A stretch of DNA of 64,000 nucleotides from contig OZ038382.1 of the NCBI GenBank assembly GCA_964036045.1, positions 75,564,687-75,628,686 of the forward strand, in the 5' to 3' direction. Under the pieces are notes generated by a model that was not told where the DNA came from, did no database searches, and worked only from the letters and a program-made list of their open reading frames with translations. Shown one piece after another: positions 32,750-43,585 of the stretch. The translations under genes and the position numbers were made by a program. The DNA comes from Eutreptiella sp. 'Long Island Sound 2002'. Its lineage: Eukaryota > Euglenozoa > Euglenophyceae > Eutreptiales > Eutreptiaceae. Position 1 is the stretch's first letter; each line of letters starts with the position of its first letter.

Positions 32750-35112
32750 TAAAGAAGGTCCCTACCAGGACCGGCCCCCGCTGTGCCCCTTCCGCCTGTA
32801 ATCCCCGCTGACTTGCTCCGGATCAATGCTTGCATTTATCAAAATCCAGGGTCCAAAACCAAAAATATAGAAAATAGAAAATACAATCCTCCTTCAACCC
32901 TGAATGGCAACCAGATCCCACAAGTATGGCAATAACCCAATTCACAATCCAAATCAGGCTGCGGGCTTTCGTTCAGCACACCGGTATTCCCACGGTGGCG
33001 GGCATGTACAAGAATTGCACCAAGGAAGAAAGCCCTGAAATTGGCATATGAACACAAATAAAGCAAAGTTGGGGAGAGATGGAAACTTGCACAATCACAG
33101 CCATAGACCCATCATTCCCTGGACTCAAGACCTTCCCTTGACTCACCAACATGATGCCCTGAACCCAGTCCAATAAGATGGTTAAATGCCATATATCAAA
33201 AGTCACTACATAAACCCCAAAAATCTGTTCACTCCCCAGCCTCTAAATCCTAGCCCAATAGGGAAGGTGGCGTGTCATGGCCTAGAGTGGCACTCAGGAC
33301 CATGCCCTACCCTGACATAACCTTGGTTGGACTTGGAATCGAATGGGCTTAGAGAAATGACCTATGAGTTTGAACTCATAACATGCCAAAAGACTGCCAA
33401 TTCACACCATATTGGCCATATATCACAAATATGCTCAAAGTTGAAGTTACTACTTATCATGAAGCTCCAAGCATGCATGGAATCAAAGTCTACCTTTCAT
33501 GGAGGATAGAGACCAAAGGCCAATGCCCATGTACCCCCCCATTTTACCCTCGAAACCCTTTCGGATATGGGCGCCATGCACTGCCCAAGTCAGCCCATGA
33601 TCTTGAGACCAATTCTTGAAATCCTTCGTGCGCCAAGCCAAATGGAGTACACGATCCGGCATATGGTGGTGTCCAACTCCAAAGCATATGCCAACATATG
33701 AACAACATACCATGGTTCGACTCCCCATAGGCTTCTTGCTGTTAGCTGACCAGGTGAGTACACAAAACGCAAAAATGAGCAAAAATTGAGGTCAAAAACA
33801 TGAAAATATGACCAAATACAAAGTTGTCATGATAGTATATCTCTATGCTCACCCATGATATCCGCTCATGGTTCAATACACAAATGATTGGAACCATTTG
33901 CGAACAATTCCCCCACTTGGATCCCCAATCAGGCGCATGGAGATACCTTTGCCACTATTATCTACATGCCCCATGAAAATGGGAGTGCACCCATGGATCT
34001 CTTTATCAAACATACCATGAGCAATACATACGCGGTAGACTTGGTCTAGCGCTTTGAATTCCACAATTGGGACATGGGCAAAACCCTTGTCACGTATGGC
34101 TCCCCATCTCTTCGGCCACACGAGGATATATAACATGTGCGTGAGCATATCAAACATATACCATGCATATAACAAATACCCTCAAAATGTGGCTCCCACC
34201 ATGATATACCATGTCCCTCCATTGACATAACTTCACGTTAAAAATGCGTAGGAACCCAAGGAAAGTTGCTATGCAACCCCAACACCCATGCGGCACACTC
34301 GAAAGTCGCATTAAAATATTCGGTTGCACGGTCCAAGAGTTATATATCACTTTATACCCTCTTGACTCTTTTCCCTTGCTACACCGGGCATGTGTACGCA
34401 CCAAAGGCGTTTGATGCTTCCTAAATTAAGTTGAGACCAAGGCAGTTCCAACCCAACCTTTCTTATTCTCATTCCTCACACTCGCGCGTAGATATGGCTC
34501 TTCAAAGTGATCCCACGATTCGATTTTGTTTCCCTTATATCTCCAAGTCAAATGGGTGGCAAGTATAAGGGAAACCTGATTCGGGCATAGGGGAAGGAGT
34601 ATGACCACTCGAAGAAGTCCAAATCAAGTGCGGCGATGTCGAAGTCGAAAATCCGATTTCGACATCACGAAAAATTCCGATTAAAATTTCGAGTGCTTAT
34701 TTAGAAAATTGCGGAAGCAACGAACCCTTTACAGATGGAATCTGACCCTTCAGAAACGTCTCCGCCAAAATATCTGGAAATAACAGTTAACCAATCGGTT
34801 AACGCAAAATCGCGAGCCAACTGACAGTCGCCGATACATTGACTATCAGAACTAAAGGCTGAAAAATTACGGAAACATTATGATAATAAAACCCTGTTGA
34901 TTCCTGATATTCTGCTATATAAATCTCCGCTGGCGGTGCCTCGGTTCTGAATATGGCCGCTCATAGCCGGAATGGCCAAACCTATCACACTATCACATCG
35001 GGTTAGTTCAGGTGGATGGGAGAGTATGATATCAGCCAATGGCGGCTTGCCGGCACATAGATACACACCCCAAGTGACCCCAAGATGGCCACGGGGGTCC
35101 GAACCGGCTTCA
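32750..35112 (-). repeat. 3' LTR of family C element
   Basis: Read on the minus strand, it starts TGAAGCC and ends CTTCTTTA. It is preceded by the polypurine tract. It contains two perfect hairpins (34644-34663 and 34786-34803). No ORF of note. Confidence 0.93.
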
Positions 35113-35123
35113 CCCCCCTTCTC
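35113..35123 (-). promoter_or_regulatory. Polypurine tract, family C
   Basis: GAGAAGGGGGG on the minus strand directly abuts the 3' LTR. It fixes the orientation of the element. Confidence 0.85.
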
Positions 35124-35505
35124 AGAGCGTTGTATCCGCTCGGAAACCAATGAAGAGAGGACGGGAGGACCCCAATGGGCTCCAACCCCCCCCTCCATGT
35201 CCCAAGGACACATGGAGGCCCCACACACGTCGTAGGCGTCCCCCATGCCCCAAGGGAGGTGTGAGGACACTGATAATCAGCACCCTACGCCATATCCAGT
35301 CTCCTCTTGATCTACAACATGGACCAAGGGGATCAAAGATAGAAAAACGTCGTCGGTCGACCTAAATAAGTATACCACAATGCAATATATATGTGGAGAT
35401 CGAGTGAAGGGGGTATATGGCCGATCAAGGCCGAAAAATCCCCGGATGAACGCCCTCACTTGTCTCCCCATTCACAGAAACAAACAAAATGCCAAGAGGG
35501 ATCCA
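35124..35505 (-). other. 3' untranslated region of family C
   Basis: About 380 bases between pol and the polypurine tract with no coding signal. A hairpin with 11-base arms (CCTCCATGTCC/GGACACATGGAGG, 2-base bulge) lies at 35193-35219. Confidence 0.6.
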
Positions 35506-38500
35506 CTACGGTGCTACAGCAGCAACCAAGTGGACCAATACGTCCTTGACATCCAAAGAAATACCCTTTTTCTTTAGGTAGTCCATCCAGACCGTGGTAT
35601 ACCTCGGCACGAAACTGCTCGGAGGCTCCCACGAGTCCCTGGATGCGGCGAATCCCTTCCAACGGACTTTGTAAAGCCTCCCCCCAGGCGTCCCCGGGTC
35701 CGGCTTGTCCGCCAGGATCCTCTCCGTGGTGAAATCGTCGTCCTCACCCTCATCGTCCGAGTCCACATCGCCGGCCGTGAATTGGAAGGTGACGGGACGT
35801 CCGCTGGGGTCTGGTGCTCGGGGACGAAGCTGGGTATGGTCGCGGTCCAGGATCTTGTTATCCCCCACACGAACCGCATACACATCCTGCCCGACCTTCC
35901 GCACGATTACCCCCGGCACATACCAAGATGCCTGCCGATGCCTGGACAGGACATCCTTGTGGTGCCGCTCCACCCACACGGTGTCTTGGAGAGCATACTT
36001 CTGGACCTTTCCCTGCTTGAAGTACTTGGCCCTCTTGTCATGCTCGTCCTGAAGTGCCTTGCACACCTTGGCCGCCGTGTCGTCCGCCTCAGCCATCATT
36101 GCGTTCGCATCCCGGGCCACCTTGCCGTGGTTCATCCACGGGAGAGTGCGTGACACTCGATCCCGTAGGAACAGGATGCGATGGGGCGACAGTCCAGTGG
36201 GTCCCGGAAGGTCGTGATACGCCTGGAGCACTCTCCACAGCGAGTTATACCAGTTCCGGCCCGGTTCGTCAATGTGCAGCTGGCGGAACTTCTCGAACAT
36301 CTGTCGCCCGGCCACTTCAGCACGGCCATTCGACCGGCTGTGGTAAGCCACGGTCTTGGCGTGCCGAATCCCCATGTGCTTACACATCGTCTTGAACCAC
36401 GTCCCCACGAATTGACTGCCCCTATCGCTGCAGATGACAGCTGGGATATCGAAAATCGTCAGCCAATGCCTGATCATGGCATTAGCGACGGTCTTGGCCT
36501 GCAGCCCCACTCCATGCTTGTCCTTCTTGTCCTTCTTCTTGGACTTCTTGCCCGGGACTGCCACGATATACCCGCTGTGCCTGTCCACCGCCAGGATGAC
36601 ACAGTCGTAGATCTCTCCGTCCACGGTGACCTCAGGCATGGCGAATACATCCATGGCCACGGACCGCATAGGGGCCTCTGGTATAGCCGTATACACCGGG
36701 TTGCCCGCTGTGGAGTGGTTAGGGCTCTTCGTGGCCCGACACACGGCACAGTCGCTGCAGTACCTATCCAGGATGGCGTAGTACCCCGGAGGGAACTTGA
36801 AACGCCACTCCAGGTCCTGCTGCATCTTGTCTCGGCCAGGATGCATGAGCTGGGCGTTGTGCCAATGGTCAATGAGCTCCTCCACCCGGTTCTCGGGCAC
36901 CAGCAGCTTGTCCTTGAGGAACAACTTGTCGCCATCCTCGGTCAAGCCCTCGGGCCATTCGTCGTCCGACGGGGCGCTCACGGCATTCCAGTACTTGCTC
37001 CAGTGCTGGGATGCCGCGTAGTCATCCGACCAGTCCTCTGTGAGCACCGACTTGACTAGCTCTACAGGGGCCACCATCCATTGCTCGAGGGTTTCCTCTT
37101 GAATAGCTTGGACGCGGGCACCCCGGAACTTGGCCAGGTCCGTACGGTTTGCCATCACCACAAAGCACTTGACCCCCTCTTGCTCCATGACCTTCTCCAT
37201 CTCGATGATGCGCTTGGCCTCCTCGGTCTCCTCAGCGTCCCCATGGCTGGATATGTCCATCCACGCCTTGCCCGCGGGGTAGGCCCAGCGACTGAGGCAA
37301 TCTGCCACAGTGTTGTCCTTCCCCGGGATATACACGACGCTGAGGTCGAACTTGGCGAACGTCTCGTGCCATCGGGCCCTCCTAGCCGCTGGTCCTGAGG
37401 GGGTGTCGACATGCTCCTTGTGCCAGCTCTGTAGGGACTGGTGGTCCGTGCAAACCACCACCGGCTGCAGTCCGATGTGGCCAGACCACTTCCTGAGCGC
37501 ACATACAATGGCGTATGTCTCCTTCTCCCTCGCGGTCCATGTTCGGCGTTGGCCCTCGGCCAGGATCCTGCTCCAAAACGCCACGGGAACATGAGTCCCG
37601 TCGTCCCGGCCTTGCTCGAGGACTGCCCCCACGGCATAGTCCGAGGCGTCTGTCCGTAGCACGAATCCCTTGTCTGGGTCCACCAGGAACAACCCCAACT
37701 GCCCCAGGAGTCGCTCCTTCAGGCGGTTGAACGCATCCTCAGCCTCAGGGGTCCAGGCAAGCTTCTTCTTGCTCCCCTTCCGGCCATCGAACTTGCCCAC
37801 TTGCAGCATCTTGTGCAGCGGCCCCGACAGTTCTGCATACATCCGGACATAGCCCGAATAGTAGTTGCAGAACCCCATGAAGGACCGGAGTACGCTGATG
37901 GTCTGGGGCTTCTCCCAGTGGTGCAGGGACGCCAGCTTCCCAGGCATGGGACGGCGTTGCCCGTGACCAACCAGTTGACCCGCGAACTCCACTTCCTTCA
38001 CGAATAGTGAGGCTTTGGTGGGCTTGCACACCATGTTGTGTTTGTCCAACTCGCTGAGCACTCGGCGCAGATCCTTCTCATGCGCGTCGATGAGCTCGTC
38101 CTCAGTCATGTTCTCCGTGCCGGACCCGATGATGATGTCATCCACGAAGGGATCGGCACAGTCCCGGACAGGACCGAGTAGGTCCTCCATCATGCGCTGG
38201 AAAACGGCGTTGCCATTCTTGGCACCCATAGGCACCACTTTCCACTGCATGGGCCCAAGCGGCGTCGACATCGCTGTGCAGGGCCTGGAGTCCGGGTGTA
38301 GCGGCATCTGGTGGTAACCGTGTTTCAGGTCCAACACCGTGAAGATCCGCTTTTTCTGTTGCTTTTGGAGGATGGAGTCGATCAGGGGGAGCGAGTAGGA
38401 GTCGTGCTCGGTCTGCTCGTTCAAACCTCTGTAATCAACCACCAACCTCCACTCGCCCTTCTCCTTCTTGGGCACGATGAAGGCTGGGCTGGCCCACTCA

Positions 38501-40491
38501 CTGTCGGAGGGTTCGATCCATCCCCGCCCAATGAACTCGGCCAACAGCTTCTTCATGGCCTCGGCCCGATCGCCCTGAAGTTGGTACTCCCGATGACGAT
38601 AGATCTTCGGGTTCGGCTTCAGCTTGATCTTCGCTGTACCAAACCTCCCGCGATCTGGAGGGTTCTTGTTGGCGACGCCACTGAATAGCCGCGGATAGGC
38701 ATGGATCAGCCTCTCCTTCAGCTCGGCGACCTTCGGGTTCTCCTGGGCCTCTTCAGCCGCTTGCTTCGGTATCGAAACCACCGACCGCACTGCGGTATAG
38801 GCCTCTTCTGGGTCCGAGTCTGACTTCTCCTCGTCCGATATGCCGTCTTCATCGTCGTGCGTCGCGATTCCCACCGATAATCCTCGAAAATCTGCGGCCT
38901 CGGGCTGGTGCTCGTCGCTACCGGTTCCCACTCTTGGAAAACCCCACGTTGGTGGGTCCGACCCAACCGGACCATCGTATTGGTCCGCGATGTGATCCAT
39001 GACCCTCGCCACGAACTCATCCTTCTCGTACTTGCCGGTGACCAACATCTTGTCATCCCACCAATGCGGAGATGTGACCATGGCCCGCCTCTTTTTGGCT
39101 GCCACACGGTCGTGCATCCCCATCCGCATGTAGTTGACGACGTCATCGATCTCGGCGTGGGACAGGATGTCAATGCCGTCAATAGGCTGATCTGTCCCCT
39201 CCTTGGGCTCAAACATGACCTTCATGGGCACCGCCTCCACCCTACGGATGAATGCTTCATCACCCGTGGGCTGGGCTTGCGCCCCATCCACCAGGAAAGC
39301 CTTGGTACCCCACGCTTGACCCGGGGAGGGCATTGATACACCCTTGGCGTCGATGAACAACTCCTCATCTGGCCCGAATGACATCTCGTTCAGGGTGATG
39401 GAGTCCAGCGTCGACTTGAGACCCTCCAGCGGACATGGGGTGGAACCTATGCCGGTTATGACCAGGATCCCCTTCGCCCTATCCCCGATGATCTTCTCCA
39501 CCGTACGTCTGGTGTTATCCAGGGAGCCATGCCAATACATGGGTCCCCACTCCTTCAAACCCCAATGCCTGTGCCAGGCTGAGTCTCCTCGATGCCAATG
39601 CCTCCTACACTTCCGCAGAAGTGGGGCATCCCGGGAAGCGAAGACGTCCGTCTCGGGCACTTCAGCTCCCAGCGTCTGAATCATCCTGGTGTACACTTGC
39701 GGCGCCATTCCATACTCCGTGAGCTGAGCTCCACGGTCTCCTCTGGACTTGACACCCACAGCTTGCACCGCTCGGACGATCCGATCCTCTTCCTCAGCGT
39801 TCCATTGGGATGACCCGCACGCATAATCCGTGGACAGCCATGTGAGGCATTCATCGTCCTCCCGGACCAGCGTTGCGCGATGGGGAAGGGCTCCAATGGC
39901 GTTGGCCACCATGAAGTCGTACCCCATGATCATATCCCAATCAGTACTGTCGGCCACATAGAAGTTCCCGGATAGAGTGCTTCTCTTCGCCTGATCAGGG
40001 CGGTTCAAGCGCTCATGCTCCCAGAATTCCATACTGATAGTGGCCTCATGGGTGCCACCACCCATAATCTCTCCGTTGGCGACCTTCAGGCGGACCGGTC
40101 TCCGGCTGGGCTGCAGGAATTCCTCCTTGAACAACCCTCTCCGGACCAGGCTCACCTGGGCACCCGTATCCACCAACACATCCACCACCTTCTCCTCTCG
40201 TCCGCACCGTACTCGCACTTTCAAGTGCAACTGCCGCTCGTCGCCATGAGGTGTATGGACGACTCTCACGGCATGCAACTCTAGCACGTCCGGGTGCATC
40301 AGGACTTCAAGGGTATGGTCACGGATGGTGTAGATCTTGGGTTGGTCCTGCCCGTCCACGGGGCTCTCCGTGGTCGCTCCTTCCTTCTTGCCATGTCCCG
40401 TACCCACATGTACTTCCCTTGGCAGGGCGCTCCAGGGGTTGGGAGTGGCGAAACTCAGTGGTTTTGGCTCTTCCGGAGCCTTCTTCGGCAC
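35506..40491 (-). CDS. pol: pol: protease, Dam-like domain, RT, RNase H, integrase, chromodomain, family C
   Basis: A 1661-residue open frame. Retropepsin: VLVDTGAQVSLV near residue 108 and DWDMIMGYDFM. Dam-like domain about 270-420: DVFASRDAP, KEWGPMYWHGSLDNT (no NPPF) and FLVDGAQ. RT: RLVVDYRGLN, DLKHGYHQMPL, and catalytic FVDDIIIGS near 784. RNase H: LRTDASDYAVGAVLE near 945. Integrase: HHCC (HWHNAQLMHPGR ... CAVC), MDVFAM, CSDRGSQF and GRAEVAG (D,D,E). The C-terminal chromodomain runs from TTERILADK to KVRWKGF and SWEPPSSF, about 1586-1640. The frame is in phase with gag across a TAG, so translation by readthrough is likely and the ATG at 40491 need not be used. Confidence 0.95.
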   Translation of the reverse strand: MPKKAPEEPKPLSFATPNPWSALPREVHVGTGHGKKEGATTESPVDGQDQPKIYTIRDHTLEVLMHPDVLELHAVRVVHTPHGDERQLHLKVRVRCGREEKVVDVLVDTGAQVSLVRRGLFKEEFLQPSRRPVRLKVANGEIMGGGTHEATISMEFWEHERLNRPDQAKRSTLSGNFYVADSTDWDMIMGYDFMVANAIGALPHRATLVREDDECLTWLSTDYACGSSQWNAEEEDRIVRAVQAVGVKSRGDRGAQLTEYGMAPQVYTRMIQTLGAEVPETDVFASRDAPLLRKCRRHWHRGDSAWHRHWGLKEWGPMYWHGSLDNTRRTVEKIIGDRAKGILVITGIGSTPCPLEGLKSTLDSITLNEMSFGPDEELFIDAKGVSMPSPGQAWGTKAFLVDGAQAQPTGDEAFIRRVEAVPMKVMFEPKEGTDQPIDGIDILSHAEIDDVVNYMRMGMHDRVAAKKRRAMVTSPHWWDDKMLVTGKYEKDEFVARVMDHIADQYDGPVGSDPPTWGFPRVGTGSDEHQPEAADFRGLSVGIATHDDEDGISDEEKSDSDPEEAYTAVRSVVSIPKQAAEEAQENPKVAELKERLIHAYPRLFSGVANKNPPDRGRFGTAKIKLKPNPKIYRHREYQLQGDRAEAMKKLLAEFIGRGWIEPSDSEWASPAFIVPKKEKGEWRLVVDYRGLNEQTEHDSYSLPLIDSILQKQQKKRIFTVLDLKHGYHQMPLHPDSRPCTAMSTPLGPMQWKVVPMGAKNGNAVFQRMMEDLLGPVRDCADPFVDDIIIGSGTENMTEDELIDAHEKDLRRVLSELDKHNMVCKPTKASLFVKEVEFAGQLVGHGQRRPMPGKLASLHHWEKPQTISVLRSFMGFCNYYSGYVRMYAELSGPLHKMLQVGKFDGRKGSKKKLAWTPEAEDAFNRLKERLLGQLGLFLVDPDKGFVLRTDASDYAVGAVLEQGRDDGTHVPVAFWSRILAEGQRRTWTAREKETYAIVCALRKWSGHIGLQPVVVCTDHQSLQSWHKEHVDTPSGPAARRARWHETFAKFDLSVVYIPGKDNTVADCLSRWAYPAGKAWMDISSHGDAEETEEAKRIIEMEKVMEQEGVKCFVVMANRTDLAKFRGARVQAIQEETLEQWMVAPVELVKSVLTEDWSDDYAASQHWSKYWNAVSAPSDDEWPEGLTEDGDKLFLKDKLLVPENRVEELIDHWHNAQLMHPGRDKMQQDLEWRFKFPPGYYAILDRYCSDCAVCRATKSPNHSTAGNPVYTAIPEAPMRSVAMDVFAMPEVTVDGEIYDCVILAVDRHSGYIVAVPGKKSKKKDKKDKHGVGLQAKTVANAMIRHWLTIFDIPAVICSDRGSQFVGTWFKTMCKHMGIRHAKTVAYHSRSNGRAEVAGRQMFEKFRQLHIDEPGRNWYNSLWRVLQAYHDLPGPTGLSPHRILFLRDRVSRTLPWMNHGKVARDANAMMAEADDTAAKVCKALQDEHDKRAKYFKQGKVQKYALQDTVWVERHHKDVLSRHRQASWYVPGVIVRKVGQDVYAVRVGDNKILDRDHTQLRPRAPDPSGRPVTFQFTAGDVDSDDEGEDDDFTTERILADKPDPGTPGGRLYKVRWKGFAASRDSWEPPSSFVPRYTTVWMDYLKKKGISLDVKDVLVHLVAAVAP

Positions 40492-40572
40492 CCGATGTGC
40501 CTTCGCCTTCTCAGGGATTCCACTGATTTTCGGAGGAGAGACCTCCGAGGTCCCACTCTCGTGGGGGCTCCT

Positions 40573-43365
40573 CTAGACTTGGCTTCCCGCAACCCCTTCC
40601 GGCTGCGATCCGCCCGGACTTTGTCCTCCACTTTGCTGGGCTTTGAGTTCCGCCAACGTCCTCAACATGTCCTCAGCAACTTCCTCGATCGACCTCACTC
40701 GTCGGTCTTGGCCAGGTCCACCACCATAGCCTCTTCCTCCGCCTTTTCCTTGGCCTTTGCCTTGGCCTTTTCCCCCGTCTCCGCCCTTCGCCTTCCAGTC
40801 GGAAATCCGCTGCTCCTTGGGCTTCTTCTCGGGGTGAGCGGCGAAGTAGGCCTTCTTGTCCGCCTCATACACCTTGCACTGACGGTGGTCGTGTGCATGG
40901 TTGTGTCCCCCGCCATAACAGACCCAGCATTCATCGTGCTGAGACCTGTACTCTCGGAACGAGAGCGGTGGGTTCCCGATCCTCCTTGGTCCTTCTCTGT
41001 TCTTCCTGGGTCCCACCTGGCTCCATCTGGACCGATCCTGCCCATGGTTCTTCACGTTGTGCGCCACGAACGCGAAGAAATGGGCCTCCTCGTGATCCTC
41101 CCGGGACCAGTGGTCTTGGCTACTTCCACTTCCATCCTCCGCGGAGTTGGCCGTGTCCTCCTGGATCTCCCGATGATGGCGGTCGTCTCGGTGTCCTCGT
41201 TGTCCATGACCATGCCGATCCTGCACGTGGGCCTCGTTCTTCGCATTGAGCTTCAACTCCACCGTGATGTACTTCACGATCTCGTCCAGGCTCATGCGAG
41301 CGAAGATGACTTGCATCTTCAGCGGCTCCCCGCGCCTCCACTCCACGTTGTTGAGGCGCAGCAACCTTTGCTCCATGGAGTCCCCGAATACCTCCACGTA
41401 CACGGCGTTCTTCAGGCCCAACATCCGGTCGGGTTCGCCCAGGTTCCTCCTGAAGAACTCCATGATACCCGCATGGGTATCCTCCGCCGCCATGATCCTC
41501 AGCGCCACCCGTCGCTTGGCGCGCTTCTTCTCCTCGTCCTCCACTCTCCTCTTCCAGCTGCCGGGGAGGACGTCCTTCAGCAAGTGGCGGATTTCACTGG
41601 CCTCGTTCCAGTCTTCCACCAACTTGAGGCATCTGCGGTACTTCCGCAGATACCTGTTCCACTCCCGGACCCGCAATTCACCGCGGTCCAGCGGCAGTGG
41701 AATGGACCACAGGTCCTCTAGCTTCTGGTTTGAAGCGTCCACCCGCTCCTCGTCCTCCAACCACTGGAGGCAGGCCTGCTCCGTCCTGATCAATCCTTCC
41801 CGGATCTGATCCCGCAGCTCCTCCTTCAGGTCCTGCGCCAAGCGGTGTGGGAATGTCCGGCACACCCACTTGTCCCGCGGCGCTCCCCGCATCTCGCCGA
41901 CGACCTCCTCGGCGAAGTCCTCCCAGTCCAGGATGAAGTCATCCAGGTTGGACGGGTTCCCGTCGTAATAGGGGATTTTGATTCCCCTGAGGTCGTCGAT
42001 CCTGATGGCGTCTCCGACGTCTCCAGCCACCACTCCACCGAGACGGATACCACCTGTGGCCGGGGGGTTTGAGTACACTCCCCTTACATCCCTCTCCTCC
42101 ATGGAGTGCGGTCCAGTTGGGCCTGAACCCATGGGGTTTGGAATTCTTCCATCGGCCGTCCATATCCCCGTATTGGGGTCCTTCGCCCACAGATTTCCGC
42201 TTGGATGCCCTCGACCATGTCCGTCGGCCCTTCCCATGGTTTGCCCCTGCATGGTCTGGTTCTGGATCTCCTCTTCCGCATAAACTGCATAGGTAGTCGT
42301 TGATGGCGGTAGATCCTGGGCGGCGTGGGACATCTGCACCGTCAGGTTCCTCGGGTTCGTGGCTACGTGCCCTTCCCGCCTGGACCCAGCCGGTGCCGTG
42401 TGTTCCCCGAGCATTGTGGACTCGCTGAACAGGGGAACATACGGCAGCGCACCCGGGTCAACACGCGGAGGCGCGTAGGGTGCCTCTGCAGGGCCGCCCA
42501 TGGGTTTCTCCATGGCGCTCCTGAGGGTCTTAACCCGCTCCACCAGCTCCACCGCGGCCGGCTTTGCCGGGAGCTCCGGACCCGAGGCGAGGGGCTGTCG
42601 CTCCTCTAGCCTTCTCAGGCGTCCCGACATGTCCTCCACTAAGTGGAGGAGGCTGTCCACCACTTGCTGCTGCTTCTGCAGGGCCAGCTCCAGATTCTCC
42701 CGGTACCGGGCCTGATCCGCTCGCAGCTCCTCCATGTGGTTCTCCGCGGCCGACTGGTCGTCCAGGATCCCCGCGACGTCTTCCTCTAGAGCGTCCTTGG
42801 CGTTGTCCAGGCGGTCAAGGTGACGCACGATGGCGTCCATCCCCATCTTCGGGTACTTGCCCATGAGGAAGGACACGTGCTCGCAGTGGCACGTAGCGTG
42901 CTTTCCGCCGGATTCCGCGCATCTCGCGGTTCCCGGCACCTCAGACTCATCGCCCATAGGCGTGTCGCCTATGGCGTCCGTCTCTGGGCCCGTGTGCCGG
43001 GGCACAGGTGCCGTCCGGGCCCTGGCTGGCCTCTCCAAGCCCTCGGCGTCGTGCTGCAGGGCGGGCTCGGGGGCAGTATGCGCCCTGGCGATCGGCGCAG
43101 ACATCTCCGGCTCCGAAGGTGGCTCGTGGGCTGTCCGATAGCCCTCGGAGTGCCCTTCGGATTCCCACAGCCTGACCGGGCTGGGGTCCGTGTCCATAGC
43201 CCCGGCGTCCCTTGCCGCGGACTTGGGTGACCCGCGCTTCCGGTAGCGCCGGGCCCGTCCTCCACTGCTGCCTGAATGGCAGGCCTCATCAGAGTCCTCC
43301 GCGGCGGAGCGGAGGTTGCATGCCTTTTGGCAGCGACGCTCGCACATGGAGACCAGGTCCTCCAT
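40573..43365 (-). CDS. gag: gag polyprotein, family C
   Basis: 930 residues from the ATG at 43365 (MEDLVSMCERRC). The frame stays open upstream to 43671, but that part runs through the primer-binding site into the LTR, so I prefer the later start. An acidic, disordered N-terminus is followed by a predicted coiled coil (HLDRLDNAKDALEEDV ... SGRLRRLEER, about residues 200-280). Next comes a capsid-like helical region (DDFILDWEDFAEEVVGE ... DEIVKYITVELKLN) and a Cys/His cluster (CWVCYGGGHNHAHDHRQC, a variant CX2CX4HX8C knuckle). The tail is Gly/Lys-rich. It ends at TAG (40573-40575) followed by AGG, in the same phase as pol. Confidence 0.92.
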   Translation of the reverse strand: MEDLVSMCERRCQKACNLRSAAEDSDEACHSGSSGGRARRYRKRGSPKSAARDAGAMDTDPSPVRLWESEGHSEGYRTAHEPPSEPEMSAPIARAHTAPEPALQHDAEGLERPARARTAPVPRHTGPETDAIGDTPMGDESEVPGTARCAESGGKHATCHCEHVSFLMGKYPKMGMDAIVRHLDRLDNAKDALEEDVAGILDDQSAAENHMEELRADQARYRENLELALQKQQQVVDSLLHLVEDMSGRLRRLEERQPLASGPELPAKPAAVELVERVKTLRSAMEKPMGGPAEAPYAPPRVDPGALPYVPLFSESTMLGEHTAPAGSRREGHVATNPRNLTVQMSHAAQDLPPSTTTYAVYAEEEIQNQTMQGQTMGRADGHGRGHPSGNLWAKDPNTGIWTADGRIPNPMGSGPTGPHSMEERDVRGVYSNPPATGGIRLGGVVAGDVGDAIRIDDLRGIKIPYYDGNPSNLDDFILDWEDFAEEVVGEMRGAPRDKWVCRTFPHRLAQDLKEELRDQIREGLIRTEQACLQWLEDEERVDASNQKLEDLWSIPLPLDRGELRVREWNRYLRKYRRCLKLVEDWNEASEIRHLLKDVLPGSWKRRVEDEEKKRAKRRVALRIMAAEDTHAGIMEFFRRNLGEPDRMLGLKNAVYVEVFGDSMEQRLLRLNNVEWRRGEPLKMQVIFARMSLDEIVKYITVELKLNAKNEAHVQDRHGHGQRGHRDDRHHREIQEDTANSAEDGSGSSQDHWSREDHEEAHFFAFVAHNVKNHGQDRSRWSQVGPRKNREGPRRIGNPPLSFREYRSQHDECWVCYGGGHNHAHDHRQCKVYEADKKAYFAAHPEKKPKEQRISDWKAKGGDGGKGQGKGQGKGGGRGYGGGPGQDRRVRSIEEVAEDMLRTLAELKAQQSGGQSPGGSQPEGVAGSQV

Positions 43366-43573
43366 GTCACGTCCTCCTCTTCCCGAGTGTCGTTCTTCTC
43401 TTCGGGCTTCAAATTCCGGAGTTCGCCATGCTCTTGAACGTCTCGGTCCTTCTATGGCTCTAATATCCGGCGTGGTCTCCACCGAGTCCACAATACGCAC
43501 CCGGGGCGTACTTGGGCAGGGCTCATGAGGGCCCAAGTCCCCGGGTCGGCGGTAGGTAGGGGCAGCAGGTAAG
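43366..43573 (-). other. Leader of family C element
   Basis: About 210 bases between the primer-binding site and the chosen gag ATG. It is an open frame in phase with gag, which may be chance or an N-terminal extension. Confidence 0.5.
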
Positions 43574-43585
43574 CCTCTGCTACCA
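43574..43585 (-). promoter_or_regulatory. Primer-binding site (initiator-Met tRNA), family C
   Basis: TGGTAGCAGAGG on the minus strand, immediately next to the 5' LTR. It is identical to the site of family A copy 2. Confidence 0.9.

Noticed and set aside
36181-37059. 292-codon plus-strand frame
   Set aside because: Antisense to the family C integrase, with no recognisable motif.
40294-41721. 475-codon plus-strand frame
   Set aside because: It lies antisense to the well-supported gag/pol of family C and has no domain of its own. It is a shadow frame.
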